From assembly GCA_937995745.1 (NCBI GenBank), contig CALKIU010000095.1, positions 1 to 46,037 on the forward strand: DNA of 46,037 bases, written 5' to 3'. The notes beneath the pieces are model-generated. The model saw nothing but the letters and a program-made list of their open reading frames with translations, was not told the DNA's origin and did no database searches. Origin of the DNA: an uncultured Bacillaceae bacterium (GTDB taxonomy: Bacteria; Bacillota; Bacilli; Bacillales; Cytobacillaceae). Within the stretch, counting starts at the first letter, position 1, and every line of letters begins with the position of its first letter. Positions 22,122 through 30,525 of the stretch are shown here, piece by piece. The position numbers and the translations under genes were made by a program.

Positions 22122-22205
22122 ATGAAAATTGAAAAAAGGGTGTTGCCGCTTCGTTTAAAGCGAAAATTCAGAAAGTATGCGAAAAAAGTTCTCCGAAAAT
22201 GGTAA
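22122..22205 (+). CDS. Possible 27-residue very basic peptide
   Basis: ATG to TAA on the plus strand encodes a 27-residue peptide. It starts MKIEKRVLPLRLKRK, ends in KVLRKW, and carries about 12 Lys/Arg and one Glu. The ribosome-binding site is weak (GAGCGG). The stop lies at the edge of the glnA terminator. It could be a small membrane-active or nucleic-acid-binding peptide, or chance; no homologue is recognised. Confidence 0.2.
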   Translation: MKIEKRVLPLRLKRKFRKYAKKVLRKW

Positions 22206-22237
22206 AATCCCCTGGACGTAGGCGTCCAAGGGATTTT
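22204..22237 (-). terminator. Terminator of glnA
   Basis: Minus-strand stem built from AATCCCTTGGACG and CGTCCAGGGGATT with one mismatch and a CCTA loop, ending in TTTTACC, just past the glnA stop. Confidence 0.75.
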
Positions 22238-22241
22238 TCTG

Positions 22242-23576
22242 TTAAATATAAAAGTATTGTTCTCGCTCATATGGGTGTACTTGGGAACGGAACATTTCCC
22301 ATTCTATTTCCTTCGCTTCTATAAAGTGTTCCACGATATGGTTCCCGAGGGCGGACATCATCAGCTCATTTTCTTTAAACAAGTGGAGCGCCTCTCCCAA
22401 CGTGGTCGGCAAATCGACAATCCCTTCCGCCAAACGTTCTTCACGGGTCATGACATAAATATTTCTGTCCACCGGCGGCGGTGGCGCCATTTTATTTTTA
22501 ATTCCGTCAAGTCCGGCCTTCAACAATACGGCCATGGCCAAATAGGGGTTTGCCGACGGATCGACGCTGCGGACTTCTATGCGCGTGCTCATCCCCCGCG
22601 ACGAAGGAATGCGAAGGAGCGGCGAACGGTTTTTGGCCGACCAAGCTACATAGCAAGGCGCTTCATAACCAGGAACGAGGCGTTTATACGAATTCACCGT
22701 CGGATTCGTCACCGCCGTAAAGCTTGGCGCGTGCTTCAACAAACCGGCAATAAAATGATGCGCCGTTTCGCTCAATTGCAAAGGTCCGTTCGGATCATAA
22801 AAGGCATTTTCCCCGTCCCGGAACAACGACAAGTTACAGTGCATTCCCGAGCCCGCCACACCGAACAACGGTTTGGGCATAAACGTGGCATGGAGTCCGT
22901 GTTTGCGGGCGATTGTCTTTACGACCAATTTAAAAGTTTGTATATTATCGCAAGCCGTCAACACATCCGCATATTTGAAGTCGATTTCATGCTGGCCGGG
23001 CGCCACTTCATGATGGGAAGCTTCCACTTCAAAACCCATTTCTTCAAGTTCAAGAACAATATCGCGGCGGCAATTTTCCCCGAGATCCGTCGGAGCAAGG
23101 TCAAAATAGCCCCCGTTATCATTTAATTCCAGCGTCGGTTCCCCTTTGTCATCCAATTTAAAAAGGAAAAACTCCGGTTCCGGTCCCAGGTTGAATTGCG
23201 TAAAGCCTAATTCCTCCATTTCTTTGAGCACCCGGCGCAAATTGTTGCGCGGATCACCGCCGAAGGGTTTTCCGTCGGCAGTGTAAATATCGCAAATCAT
23301 CCGGGCGACTTTTCCTTTTTCCGCCGTCCACGGGAATATAACCCAAGTATCTATGTCGGGATACAAATACATATCGGACTCTTCAATTCTCACAAATCCT
23401 TCGATGGACGAACCGTCAAACATCATTTTGTTTTCGAGCGCTTTGTCCAATTGGCTGACGGGAATTTCCACGTTTTTAATCGTCCCGAAAATGTCCGTGA
23501 ATTGCAGGCGGATAAACTTGACATTTTCTTCCCGCGCCATTCTTCTTATATCATCTTTTGTATATTTTTTCCCCAA
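22242..23576 (-). CDS. glnA: Glutamine synthetase type I (GSI-alpha)
   Basis: A 444-residue glutamine synthetase, which makes glutamine from glutamate, ammonia and ATP. Beta-grasp domain at the N-terminus with FDGSSIEGFVRIEESDMYL; catalytic domain with NLGPEPEFFLF, HEVAPGQHEIDF, AGSGMHCNLSLF, NPTVNSYKRLVPGYEAPC and the ATP/glutamate loop NRSPLLRIP. The length and the Arg in EGFVRIEE fit the GSI-alpha form, which lacks adenylylation and is feedback-inhibited; in B. subtilis that form also controls TnrA and GlnR. The start is TTG behind GGGAGG. It follows glnR by 39 bases in the same operon. Confidence 0.95.
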   Translation of the reverse strand: MGKKYTKDDIRRMAREENVKFIRLQFTDIFGTIKNVEIPVSQLDKALENKMMFDGSSIEGFVRIEESDMYLYPDIDTWVIFPWTAEKGKVARMICDIYTADGKPFGGDPRNNLRRVLKEMEELGFTQFNLGPEPEFFLFKLDDKGEPTLELNDNGGYFDLAPTDLGENCRRDIVLELEEMGFEVEASHHEVAPGQHEIDFKYADVLTACDNIQTFKLVVKTIARKHGLHATFMPKPLFGVAGSGMHCNLSLFRDGENAFYDPNGPLQLSETAHHFIAGLLKHAPSFTAVTNPTVNSYKRLVPGYEAPCYVAWSAKNRSPLLRIPSSRGMSTRIEVRSVDPSANPYLAMAVLLKAGLDGIKNKMAPPPPVDRNIYVMTREERLAEGIVDLPTTLGEALHLFKENELMMSALGNHIVEHFIEAKEIEWEMFRSQVHPYEREQYFYI

Positions 23577-23615
23577 AAACGTTTCCTCCCTTTGTTATTC
23601 CTTAAGAAAAACTGC

Positions 23616-24008
23616 TTAATGGAAAAAACGGGACGCTTTTCCCCGGTGCAATGACGGACGAAGAAAACGGCCCGCTTGCGCCAGCTCGGAACGAAGTATT
23701 TTCCTAATCTCTTCATCGGTCACTTCTTTCCTTTTTTCCGCCCTCTTTTCCTGCACAAGCCGCTGTTTTGCGGAAAAGATTTCCTTAATTCCGGCCAGAT
23801 TGACACCTTGATCAATCAAATCTTTAATTTCCAATAGTCTGTCAATGTCATTCAATGAAAACATTCTTCTGTTTCCTTTTGTCCTGGCCGGTGAAACCAA
23901 CCCATGTTGTTCATAATAGCGTATTTGCCGGGCGGACAAACCTGTCAACTTCATGACAGGACCAATCGGAAAAAGCGGCATGGAACGACGTATTTCTTTC
24001 CGGCTCAA
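23616..24008 (-). CDS. glnR: Nitrogen repressor GlnR (MerR family)
   Basis: A 130-residue MerR-family repressor of glnRA. The winged helix is RRSMPLFPIG and LTGLSARQIRYYEQHGLV, RTKGNRRMFS; the C-terminal part with feedback-GS-responsive tail ends GRFLRPSLHRGKASRFFH, very close to the B. subtilis tail. The start is TTG following GGGAGG, giving the standard length; the longer open frame upstream would start inside the promoter. A GlnR box and consensus promoter precede it, so it autoregulates the operon. Confidence 0.92.
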   Translation of the reverse strand: MSRKEIRRSMPLFPIGPVMKLTGLSARQIRYYEQHGLVSPARTKGNRRMFSLNDIDRLLEIKDLIDQGVNLAGIKEIFSAKQRLVQEKRAEKRKEVTDEEIRKILRSELAQAGRFLRPSLHRGKASRFFH

Positions 24009-24036
24009 TGGCTCTCTCCTCCCTAAACACGCCTTT

Positions 24037-24065
24037 ATTATAAAAATCGTCATATTTTCTGTCAA
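24037..24065 (-). promoter_or_regulatory. Consensus sigma-A promoter of glnRA
   Basis: Perfect -35 TTGACA (24060-24065) and perfect -10 TATAAT (24037-24042), 17-base spacer, minus strand. Confidence 0.9.
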
Positions 24066-24069
24066 CTCG

Positions 24070-24086
24070 TGTCAGAAAACCTTACA
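24070..24086. promoter_or_regulatory. GlnR/TnrA operator
   Basis: TGTCAGAAAACCTTACA fits TGTNA-N7-TNACA exactly in both orientations. It sits 4 bases upstream of the glnRA -35, as in the autorepressed B. subtilis operon. Confidence 0.85.
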
Positions 24087-24097
24087 TGATAAGTAAA

Positions 24098-24132
24098 AAA
24101 AAGAATCATCGAAAGAAAATCTTTCGATGATT
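24098..24132 (-). terminator. Terminator of the PfpI-family gene
   Basis: A 12-bp perfect stem AATCATCGAAAG / CTTTCGATGATT with a five-base loop. On the minus strand it is followed by a run of eight Ts. Its arm overlaps the stop codon. Confidence 0.88.
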
Positions 24133-24652
24133 ATTTGGACAATACTTTTATTAATTCCCTCAAATAATCGGGCAGATCAGGCGGCCTGCGGCTGGAAACG
24201 ATATGGCCGTCGACGACAACCGGTTCATTGACCCAGACCGCGCCGGCGTTTTCCATATCATCTTTAATTCCCGGCGTGCTGGTAACCTTCCGTCCGTCAA
24301 GTATTTTTGCGGAAATGAGCACCCAACCGGCATGGCAAATTTGTCCGATCGGCTTTTTCTTTTCGTGCATCGCCCGCACCATCCGCAGAACTTCGGGATA
24401 CCGTCTTAATTTATCCGGTGCCCAACCTCCGGGAACGAGAATCGCATCAAACTCGTCTGCATTAACCTCGTCAAAGGACAAATCCGAAACAACCGGCACC
24501 CCGTATTTTCCCGTGTACGTTTTCCCTTTTTCTTCACCGACAATCTTTACCTCGGCTCCTTCTTCACGCAGCCGCAGAACGGGATACCATAATTCCAGAT
24601 CTTCAAAATCATCGCTGACCAATTGAATAATTTTCATTCCTTTAAGTTTCAT
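24131..24652 (-). CDS. DJ-1/PfpI-family protein (class I amidotransferase fold)
   Basis: A 173-residue PfpI/YraA-type protein. It has Glu18 in DDFEDLE, the ILVPGGWAPD oxyanion-type loop, and the nucleophile elbow GQICHAG with Cys106-His107, plus VTSTPGIKDDMENAGA near the end. Members are described as deglycases or chaperone-like stress proteins; substrate is not predictable. The start ATG follows GGAGG. It lies between ynbB and glnR, which I remember as adjacent in B. subtilis, so it looks inserted. It has its own terminator. Confidence 0.83.
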   Translation of the reverse strand: MKLKGMKIIQLVSDDFEDLELWYPVLRLREEGAEVKIVGEEKGKTYTGKYGVPVVSDLSFDEVNADEFDAILVPGGWAPDKLRRYPEVLRMVRAMHEKKKPIGQICHAGWVLISAKILDGRKVTSTPGIKDDMENAGAVWVNEPVVVDGHIVSSRRPPDLPDYLRELIKVLSK

Positions 24653-24750
24653 GACCAACCTCCTCTCGGCTCATATTGATGATATTTTCCCATTTTTGAC
24701 ATGTATCTTGCAATGACAAATGACACAAAACGGCATTTTAATGCACAACC

Positions 24751-26034
24751 TTACACATTTATTGCATTCAACTGGATTAACCCTTTTTCCAGCAGTCTGT
24801 TTACGGCGATACAAACGGCAATTTTGACATGGGAATAAGTTAATCCGCCTTGCATATAAGCCGTGTAAGGAGGTCTGGTCGGGCCGTCCGCCGACAACTC
24901 TATGCTGGAACCTTGCACGAACGTTCCGGCCGCCATTATGACATTGTCCTCATATCCAGGCATATAACTCGGCACCGGCGTAAAATGGGAATTGACCGGA
25001 GAAGCGTATTGGATCGCTTGGCAAAATGCCACCATTTGTTCTTCATCATTGAATTCGACAGACTGAATTAAATCTGTCCGGTGCGCATCCCATACAGGAT
25101 TTGTTTTCAAACCAAGTCTTTCCAGCAATGCCGCCGTATAAACGGCGCCCTTAAGGGCCTGTCCGACGACATGGGGCGCCAGGAAAAAGCCTTGATACAT
25201 CTCTTGCAAACTGTAAAGGCTTGCGCCCGCTTCCCTGCCGATGCCGGGGGAAGTCATCCGGTACGAGCAGGCTTCGACCCATTTTTCTTTTCCGACGATG
25301 TAACCGCCGGTTTTAACAATTCCCCCGCCCGGATTTTTGATGAGAGAGCCGGCGATGAGGTCCGCTCCCACATGACAAGGTTCCGATTTCTCGACAAACT
25401 CCCCGTAACAATTGTCCACAAAAACAACAATGTCCGGCTTTATCCTCTTTACAAAAGAAACCATTTCCTCTATTTCGGCAATCGTAAAGGAAGGCCGGTT
25501 GGCATAACCTTTTGACCGTTGAATGCCTATCATTTTCGTCTTTTCATTGATCGCTTTTTCCACCGCCGGAAAATCAACTTTTCCGTCTTCTTTCAAAGGG
25601 ATGCATGTATAGGAGACGCCAAACTCCTTTAGCGAACCGGTCCCTTTACCCCGGATGCCGATCACTTCATCAAGGGTGTCGTAAGGGCGGCCTGTTATGT
25701 AAATCAGCTCATCACCGGGACGCAGAACCCCAAAAAGAGCAATCGCGATGGCATGTGTCCCGGAAATGATTTGCGGACGCACAAGAGCCGCTTCGCCCCC
25801 AAACACATCAGCATAAATGTCTTCCAATGTGTCCCGTCCCGTATCATCATACCCGTATCCTGTGGACGGAATAAAATGAGAATCACTGACGCGATGCTTT
25901 TGAAAGCTTTTTAACACCCTGAATTGGTTGTAATCGATAAGCTCATCAATGCGCTGATGAATTCCGGCAACTTGTTGTTCCACTTCAGCACTGATCTTTT
26001 TTAGCAACGGTCCGTATGTTAATTGTTCGAACAT
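24751..26034 (-). CDS. ynbB: YnbB, PLP-dependent Cys/Met-metabolism-like protein (aluminium resistance family)
   Basis: A 427-residue fold-type I PLP protein of the YnbB family, often annotated as methionine gamma-lyase-like or aluminium resistance protein. The probable PLP lysine is Lys233 in GGSLIKNPGGG (read AGSLIKNPGG), with ISGTHAIAIALFGVLRPGDE before it and SPGIGREAG after. The physiological reaction is unknown. The ATG after AGGTGACAGG is preferred over a GTG three codons earlier. It starts 19 bases after the hflX stop and is probably co-transcribed with it, the B. subtilis order. Confidence 0.85.
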   Translation of the reverse strand: MFEQLTYGPLLKKISAEVEQQVAGIHQRIDELIDYNQFRVLKSFQKHRVSDSHFIPSTGYGYDDTGRDTLEDIYADVFGGEAALVRPQIISGTHAIAIALFGVLRPGDELIYITGRPYDTLDEVIGIRGKGTGSLKEFGVSYTCIPLKEDGKVDFPAVEKAINEKTKMIGIQRSKGYANRPSFTIAEIEEMVSFVKRIKPDIVVFVDNCYGEFVEKSEPCHVGADLIAGSLIKNPGGGIVKTGGYIVGKEKWVEACSYRMTSPGIGREAGASLYSLQEMYQGFFLAPHVVGQALKGAVYTAALLERLGLKTNPVWDAHRTDLIQSVEFNDEEQMVAFCQAIQYASPVNSHFTPVPSYMPGYEDNVIMAAGTFVQGSSIELSADGPTRPPYTAYMQGGLTYSHVKIAVCIAVNRLLEKGLIQLNAINV

Positions 26035-26053
26035 TCCTGTCACCTGTTTCTTT

Positions 26054-27313
26054 CTATACTAAATATTTTTTTATTATCCCGGCGATTTGATGTTGGGAAT
26101 GATAATACCCTTTGCAGATGTAAACATTTTGTTCCTCGGAAAAAAACATTTCTTTTAATATGGTCTCCTGTTTTAACCGGGCCAGCAACTTTCCTTCTCC
26201 CGAAGGCACTTCCAAATGAAAAGGAACCATCGTTTCCGCAATCACTTCTTCGATGACGTTCTGAAGAAGGAGCAAGTCCCTTTCGTCAAAAGCGCTGATC
26301 AAGACCTGTTTCGTTGACGAAACGGGAACAAAATCAGGATGTTTTATGTCTTTTTTATTGTAAACGGTTAATTGGGGAGTCTCGCTGCACTCCAGTTCTT
26401 GCAGAAGTTTTTGCACCGTTTGTTCATGCTGGTAATAATCCGGATTGGCGCTGTCAACCACATGAAGAAATAAATCCGCTTCTTTCACTTCCTCCAAAGT
26501 AGAACGAAAGGCGGCAATGAGGGTCGTCGGCAAATCTTGAATAAATCCGACCGTGTCTGTAAGCAGAACGGTAAAACCGCTCGGCAAGGTCATTTTCCTT
26601 GTCATCGGATCGAGGGTGGCAAACAGCAAATCTTCTTCCAGTGAATCGGCTTCTGTCAGGCGGTTGAACAAGGTAGATTTTCCGGCATTCGTATAGCCAA
26701 CGAGGGCAATTTGAAACATTTTGTTTTTCTTTCTCCGTTCCCGGTACTGTTCCCTGTGCCTGACAATTCCCGCCAGTTCCGCTTTTATTTCTTTAATGCG
26801 ACGGCGGATGTGTCGCCGGTCCGTTTCCAGCTGGGTCTCCCCCGGCCCCCTCGTGCCAATGCCGCCCCCAAGCCTTGACAATTGGGTGCCTTGTCCGGCA
26901 AGGCGCGGCAGCAAATATTGCAGCTGAGCCAGTTCCACCTGCAGCTTGCCTTCTTTTGAACGGGCTCTTCCGGCAAAGATATCAAGAATTAACTGTGTCC
27001 TGTCGATGATCCGGGCTTCGAGGACATCGGAAAGATTGCGCATCTGGCTCGGCGACAATTCGTCATTAAAAATGATTAAGTCCGCTTCCAATTCCTCTTC
27101 GAGCACTTTCAACTCCGCTAATTTACCTTTTCCGATATAAGTGGCCGGATGGATTTTCTCCCGTTTTTGCGTCATTTGGCCGACAACAATTCCCCCGGCT
27201 GTTTTTGTCAAGGAAGCCAGTTCTGCCATCGCATAGCGGAAACTGAAGTCATCTTCGTCGATCTGGCATCCGACAAGAATTGCTTTTTCCAATTGCTTCT
27301 TTTGGTCCGTCAA
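26054..27313 (-). CDS. hflX: Ribosome-associated GTPase HflX
   Basis: A 419-residue HflX. The N-terminal domain contains IGKGKLAEL and FNDELSPSQMRNL, then the glycine-rich linker GGIGTRGPGETQLE (150-163) and coiled coil. The GTPase domain has G1 GYTNAGKST (206-214), G3 DTVGF and G4 NKKD. It binds the 50S subunit and can split stalled ribosomes. The start is TTG following AAGGATGATG; the N-terminal domain begins immediately, so the start is credible. Confidence 0.93.
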   Translation of the reverse strand: MTDQKKQLEKAILVGCQIDEDDFSFRYAMAELASLTKTAGGIVVGQMTQKREKIHPATYIGKGKLAELKVLEEELEADLIIFNDELSPSQMRNLSDVLEARIIDRTQLILDIFAGRARSKEGKLQVELAQLQYLLPRLAGQGTQLSRLGGGIGTRGPGETQLETDRRHIRRRIKEIKAELAGIVRHREQYRERRKKNKMFQIALVGYTNAGKSTLFNRLTEADSLEEDLLFATLDPMTRKMTLPSGFTVLLTDTVGFIQDLPTTLIAAFRSTLEEVKEADLFLHVVDSANPDYYQHEQTVQKLLQELECSETPQLTVYNKKDIKHPDFVPVSSTKQVLISAFDERDLLLLQNVIEEVIAETMVPFHLEVPSGEGKLLARLKQETILKEMFFSEEQNVYICKGYYHSQHQIAGIIKKYLV

Positions 27314-27387
27314 TCATCATCCTTCTTTCCGTGTTAATGAATCTTTTGAATGCAAAAACTTGTTTTTCAGTCCACTCACCATCATAA

Positions 27388-27435
27388 CAAAAAAGGAACG
27401 GGAAAACTATATCATCATCAAGAGGCTCCCGTTCC
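27388..27435 (-). terminator. Terminator of spoVK
   Basis: Nine-bp perfect stem GGAACGGGA / TCCCGTTCC with a 23-base loop and TTTTTTGTT after it on the minus strand. Confidence 0.75.
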
Positions 27436-27546
27436 CCTTCATTCGTTTGAACATCTTTTCGACAACACAGTCAGAATGGACAAACCGTTCCTTTAAAAGC
27501 CTCCTTCTCCAAAAAGCGGGCCTTCCGGGCAGCAGACAGCCGGAAC

Positions 27547-28503
27547 TTACGAAAAATCGGGCTCGCTAAAAGGAAGATCGACGCTTCTGAGCATGGTCAA
27601 TTCATATTTATCATAATTATTTTGCATCAAAAGGCGCAGCGATTGTGCGCGAATCGCCTTTTCGATTATATTTCTTATATAGCGCCCGTTGGAATATCCT
27701 CGAATATCTGCCGTCGTTTTGATCCAATACAAATGATCGCGAAGCTTCTTTTCCGCTTCCCGGCTCAATGTGTACTCTCTTTCCTTGAGCATTTTATACC
27801 CAATCTCCATCAACTGCTCAGCCGTATAGTCGGGAAAATGGATAATGATCGGAAAACGGGAATGAAGCCCGGGATTTAATGCAAGAAACTGATCCATTTC
27901 CCTCGAGTAGCCGGCAAGAATAAGAATAAAATCATGTTGTTTGTCTTCCATATGTTTGACGAGAGTGTCAATTGCTTCTTTGCCGAAGTCCTTTTCTCCG
28001 CCTCTGCCAAGGGAATATGCTTCATCGACAAAAAGAATCCCGCCCATCGCCTTTTTAATTAAATCCCGTGTTTTTTGGGCGGTATGGCCGATATATTCGC
28101 CCACTAAATCCGCTCTCTCCGCTTCAATCAAATGCCCTTTGGACAACACGTTCATTTTGCGGAAAAATTTTCCCAACAGCCGGGCAACCGTTGTTTTGCC
28201 CGTTCCCGGATTCCCTTTGAACATCATGTGAAGCACTTGCTTTTCCGCCTTCAGTCCTGCCTCTTCCCGCTTTTTATTTACATAAAGCCAAGCATAAATT
28301 TCTTTAATTGTTTTCTTTATTTCTTCCAGCCCGACCAATGAGTCCAATTCTTCTTCAATTTCTTTCAAGACTGTATGTTCATGCGGAATTTCTTTCGCAA
28401 ACAGCGGCGATTCAAGGGGAGTTTTTTTAAGGGGCCTTTTTCTTTGGGAGTTCAAGACGATACTGATCTGCCCGTTATTTTTCATGCGAAAAGGCTGCTC
28501 CAA
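27547..28503 (-). CDS. spoVK: Stage V sporulation protein K (AAA ATPase)
   Basis: A 318-residue CbxX/CfqX-type AAA ATPase required for late sporulation in B. subtilis. Walker A is GNPGTGKTT (97-105) and Walker B GGILFVDEAYSL; GEYIGHTAQKTRDLIKKA and LAGYSREMDQF are classic for SpoVK. The chosen TTG lies six bases after GAGGTG and yields MEQPFRMKNNGQ, aligning with the B. subtilis N-terminus. A weak sigma-E-like pair (GTCACAC and GTATACTG) is visible upstream but is only suggestive. Confidence 0.92.
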   Translation of the reverse strand: MEQPFRMKNNGQISIVLNSQRKRPLKKTPLESPLFAKEIPHEHTVLKEIEEELDSLVGLEEIKKTIKEIYAWLYVNKKREEAGLKAEKQVLHMMFKGNPGTGKTTVARLLGKFFRKMNVLSKGHLIEAERADLVGEYIGHTAQKTRDLIKKAMGGILFVDEAYSLGRGGEKDFGKEAIDTLVKHMEDKQHDFILILAGYSREMDQFLALNPGLHSRFPIIIHFPDYTAEQLMEIGYKMLKEREYTLSREAEKKLRDHLYWIKTTADIRGYSNGRYIRNIIEKAIRAQSLRLLMQNNYDKYELTMLRSVDLPFSEPDFS

Positions 28504-28912
28504 AGCGTTCACCTCACATTTCTAAAACAGTATACTCATCGGAGGCAGCAAGTGTGACAATCGCCTAATGAATCGTAACAACTGAACGGAACGTTGACAG
28601 TTTCATCGTTCCGGTACGGACAAATATACGGGCAGAAACAAATCCCGGCGATGATTTTCGCTATGAAACAGACAACAGAAGTGTTTGTATAATATGTATT
28701 CATGTTTATCCGTTTTCATTAAAAAGTTTTGCCGGTTCCATTTTTTACGGAAAGTCTCCGGACATTTTCCGGCCGAACAGGAGTTGCCGGCACGGTGTAA
28801 AACCTAGCGCGCGTATAAAGAATGCCAACAACCATTGGCGGCTTTTAGCAGTTCAAAAAGGATATTTCAGGCGGGGCGTGGGGCATGACGCTTCCGGCAA
28901 CCGGAAACAATC
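28504..28912. other. Intergenic region between hfq and spoVK, no gene recognised
   Basis: About 410 bases. It contains an inverted repeat GGAACG / CGTTCC near 28596-28615, a plus-strand TATAAT near 28687 without an associated credible gene, and the probable spoVK promoter at its left end. No conserved protein is apparent in any frame. B. subtilis has the ymzA/nrd genes in this interval as I recall; none is seen here. Confidence 0.5.
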
Positions 28913-28937
28913 AGAAAACCCGCTTAAAATAAGCGGG
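28913..28937 (-). terminator. Terminator of hfq
   Basis: Eight-bp perfect stem CCCGCTTA / TAAGCGGG with a three-base loop, followed on the minus strand by TTTTC. It lies seven bases past the hfq stop. Confidence 0.85.
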
Positions 28938-28944
28938 CTTGGCT

Positions 28945-29187
28945 TTATTCTTTATTATTATTTTGTTGCAAATCTATGGAAACATTTTTTTGCGGCGCAA
29001 AAGTGGAAATGGCATGTTTATACACAAGCTGTTGTTTTCCTTCCGATTCAAATAAGACGGTAAAATTGTCAAATCCTTTAACCTGCCCCCTTAATTGATA
29101 CCCGTTTGTCAAGAATACCGTTACACTGACTCCTTCCTTCCGCAGCTGGTTTAAAAACTGGTCTTGGATATTAATGGATTGTTTCAT
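28945..29187 (-). CDS. hfq: RNA chaperone Hfq
   Basis: An 80-residue Sm-like RNA-binding protein. Sm1 is VSVTVFLTNGYQLRGQVKGFDNFTVL (read in parts: FLTNGYQLRG, GFDNFTVL), and the Sm2 motif is LVYKHAISTF, the standard Y/FKHA signature. The C-terminus is a short Gln/Asn tail, as usual in Firmicutes. It lies three bases after the miaA stop, with GGAGGATTAAGAG as the ribosome-binding site, so it is co-transcribed with miaA. Confidence 0.95.
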   Translation of the reverse strand: MKQSINIQDQFLNQLRKEGVSVTVFLTNGYQLRGQVKGFDNFTVLFESEGKQQLVYKHAISTFAPQKNVSIDLQQNNNKE

Positions 29188-29190
29188 CTC

Positions 29191-30210
29191 TTAATCCTCC
29201 TCATTTATCTCTACATAATATGTATTCGCTTTTATTTTGAGCTTTCCTTCAATATACATGGAAATTTCACCAACTTTTTTTTGCCATCCCTCTTCCGTGA
29301 CTGCCTCGGTCATATCAAACCATTTTACCTCCATTTGATTACGGAACCATGTCAATTGCCTTTTGGCGTAATTGCGCGAGTTTCTTTTCAATTCCTCCAC
29401 GGCCTCTTCAAAGGTGCACATTCCGTCCAAATATTTGTAAAGCTCTTTGTAGCCGATGGCCTGAATCGATTGGCAGTCTCTCAATCCGGAATCATGCAGT
29501 GCTTTCACTTCATCAAGAAGCCCCTTTTCAAGCATGAGATCCACACGCTTATTTATTCTCTCATACAATTGTTGCCGTTCCATCGTCAATCCAATCACGG
29601 CCGTATCATAAATCAGCTTTTGCTTTAAATTTTTCCGGAAGTAAGACATCGGCTTCCCGGTGCAATGATAAATTTCCAACGCACGGATAACCCGCCGCAA
29701 ATTATTGGGATGAATTTTCCCGGCCGCTTCCGGATCTATTTCCGCCAATTCTTGATAAAGGGCCTCTTTTCCTTCGATTTCCGCCCGCCTTTCAAGTTTT
29801 TTCCGGAAATTTTCATCGGAAGGGGCGTCGGAAAATCGGTAATCATATATTACGGATTGAATGTAAAAACCGGTACCCCCTACAATCATGGGCAGTTTTC
29901 CCCTGCTCGAAATTTCCGTGATTTTCTTCCGCACCAGCTGCTGAAATTCAAACACGGAAAAAGATTCATGGGGCTCCTTGATATCAATAAGATGATGGGG
30001 AATTCCTTCCATTTCAGGCGGAGAAATTTTTGCCGTGCCGATATCCAATCCTTTGTAAATCTGCATCGAATCACCGCTGATAATTTCACAATGAAATCTT
30101 TTTGCCAATTCAATGCTCAGTTTCGTTTTCCCCACCGCGGTCGGTCCGATGAGCACAATCAATTTTTCTTTATTGTCCAAATCTTCCACGCTGCCTTCTT
30201 TTTTAATCAA
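29191..30210 (-). CDS. miaA: tRNA dimethylallyltransferase MiaA
   Basis: Adds dimethylallyl to A37 of tRNAs reading UNN codons; MiaB, encoded near 38 kb, then methylthiolates the base. It has the P-loop GPTAVGKTKLS, ISGDSMQIYKGLDIGTAK, VGGTGFYIQ and NSRNYAKRQLTWFRN. Up to 339 residues from a TTG whose AGAGG site is 12 bases away. Internal GTG (codon 8) or TTG (codon 11) starts are equally possible and would fit the usual B. subtilis length (about 314) better, so the N-terminus is uncertain. Confidence 0.93.
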   Translation of the reverse strand: MIKKEGSVEDLDNKEKLIVLIGPTAVGKTKLSIELAKRFHCEIISGDSMQIYKGLDIGTAKISPPEMEGIPHHLIDIKEPHESFSVFEFQQLVRKKITEISSRGKLPMIVGGTGFYIQSVIYDYRFSDAPSDENFRKKLERRAEIEGKEALYQELAEIDPEAAGKIHPNNLRRVIRALEIYHCTGKPMSYFRKNLKQKLIYDTAVIGLTMERQQLYERINKRVDLMLEKGLLDEVKALHDSGLRDCQSIQAIGYKELYKYLDGMCTFEEAVEELKRNSRNYAKRQLTWFRNQMEVKWFDMTEAVTEEGWQKKVGEISMYIEGKLKIKANTYYVEINEED

Positions 30211-30525
30211 AAAGAATGATTGGCCTCTTTATAACATTGTATCATCTTAACAAAGAATTAGCATTTTTTTGGATAAAAATGAAACGTTTGTTCATTTTTT
30301 TCTCAAAATATGGCCATGCAAGGTACAAAAACAACACATCATGTAAGAATAACCAAATCCATGTCAAAATATACCTTTTTTTCGAAGGAATTACATATAT
30401 TTCAAAACACATTTTTATCTTACAGTTCCATTACTTTTAAATGTCAATCCCCTTTTCCCGCCGATTTCATGCTAATTTATAGGAGGCAGCAAAATCAACA
30501 AAACAAGGAAATGGTGGGAAATTGG
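30211..30525. other. AT-rich divergent intergenic region between miaA and the MreB-family gene
   Basis: About 315 bases, strongly AT-rich. It must hold the miaA-hfq promoter and the mreBH promoter. TTATAAAG near the miaA end and CAATCCCC upstream of the AGGAGG are suggestive, but no convincing -35/-10 pair could be fixed. The AGGAGG at 30481 has no in-frame start near it. An open frame continues through part of it on the plus strand but has no coding character. Confidence 0.4.

Noticed and set aside
22257..23126. Long plus-strand open frame opposite glnA
   Set aside because: It lies entirely within the glutamine synthetase gene on the other strand, has no ribosome-binding site and its composition mirrors the glnA codons.
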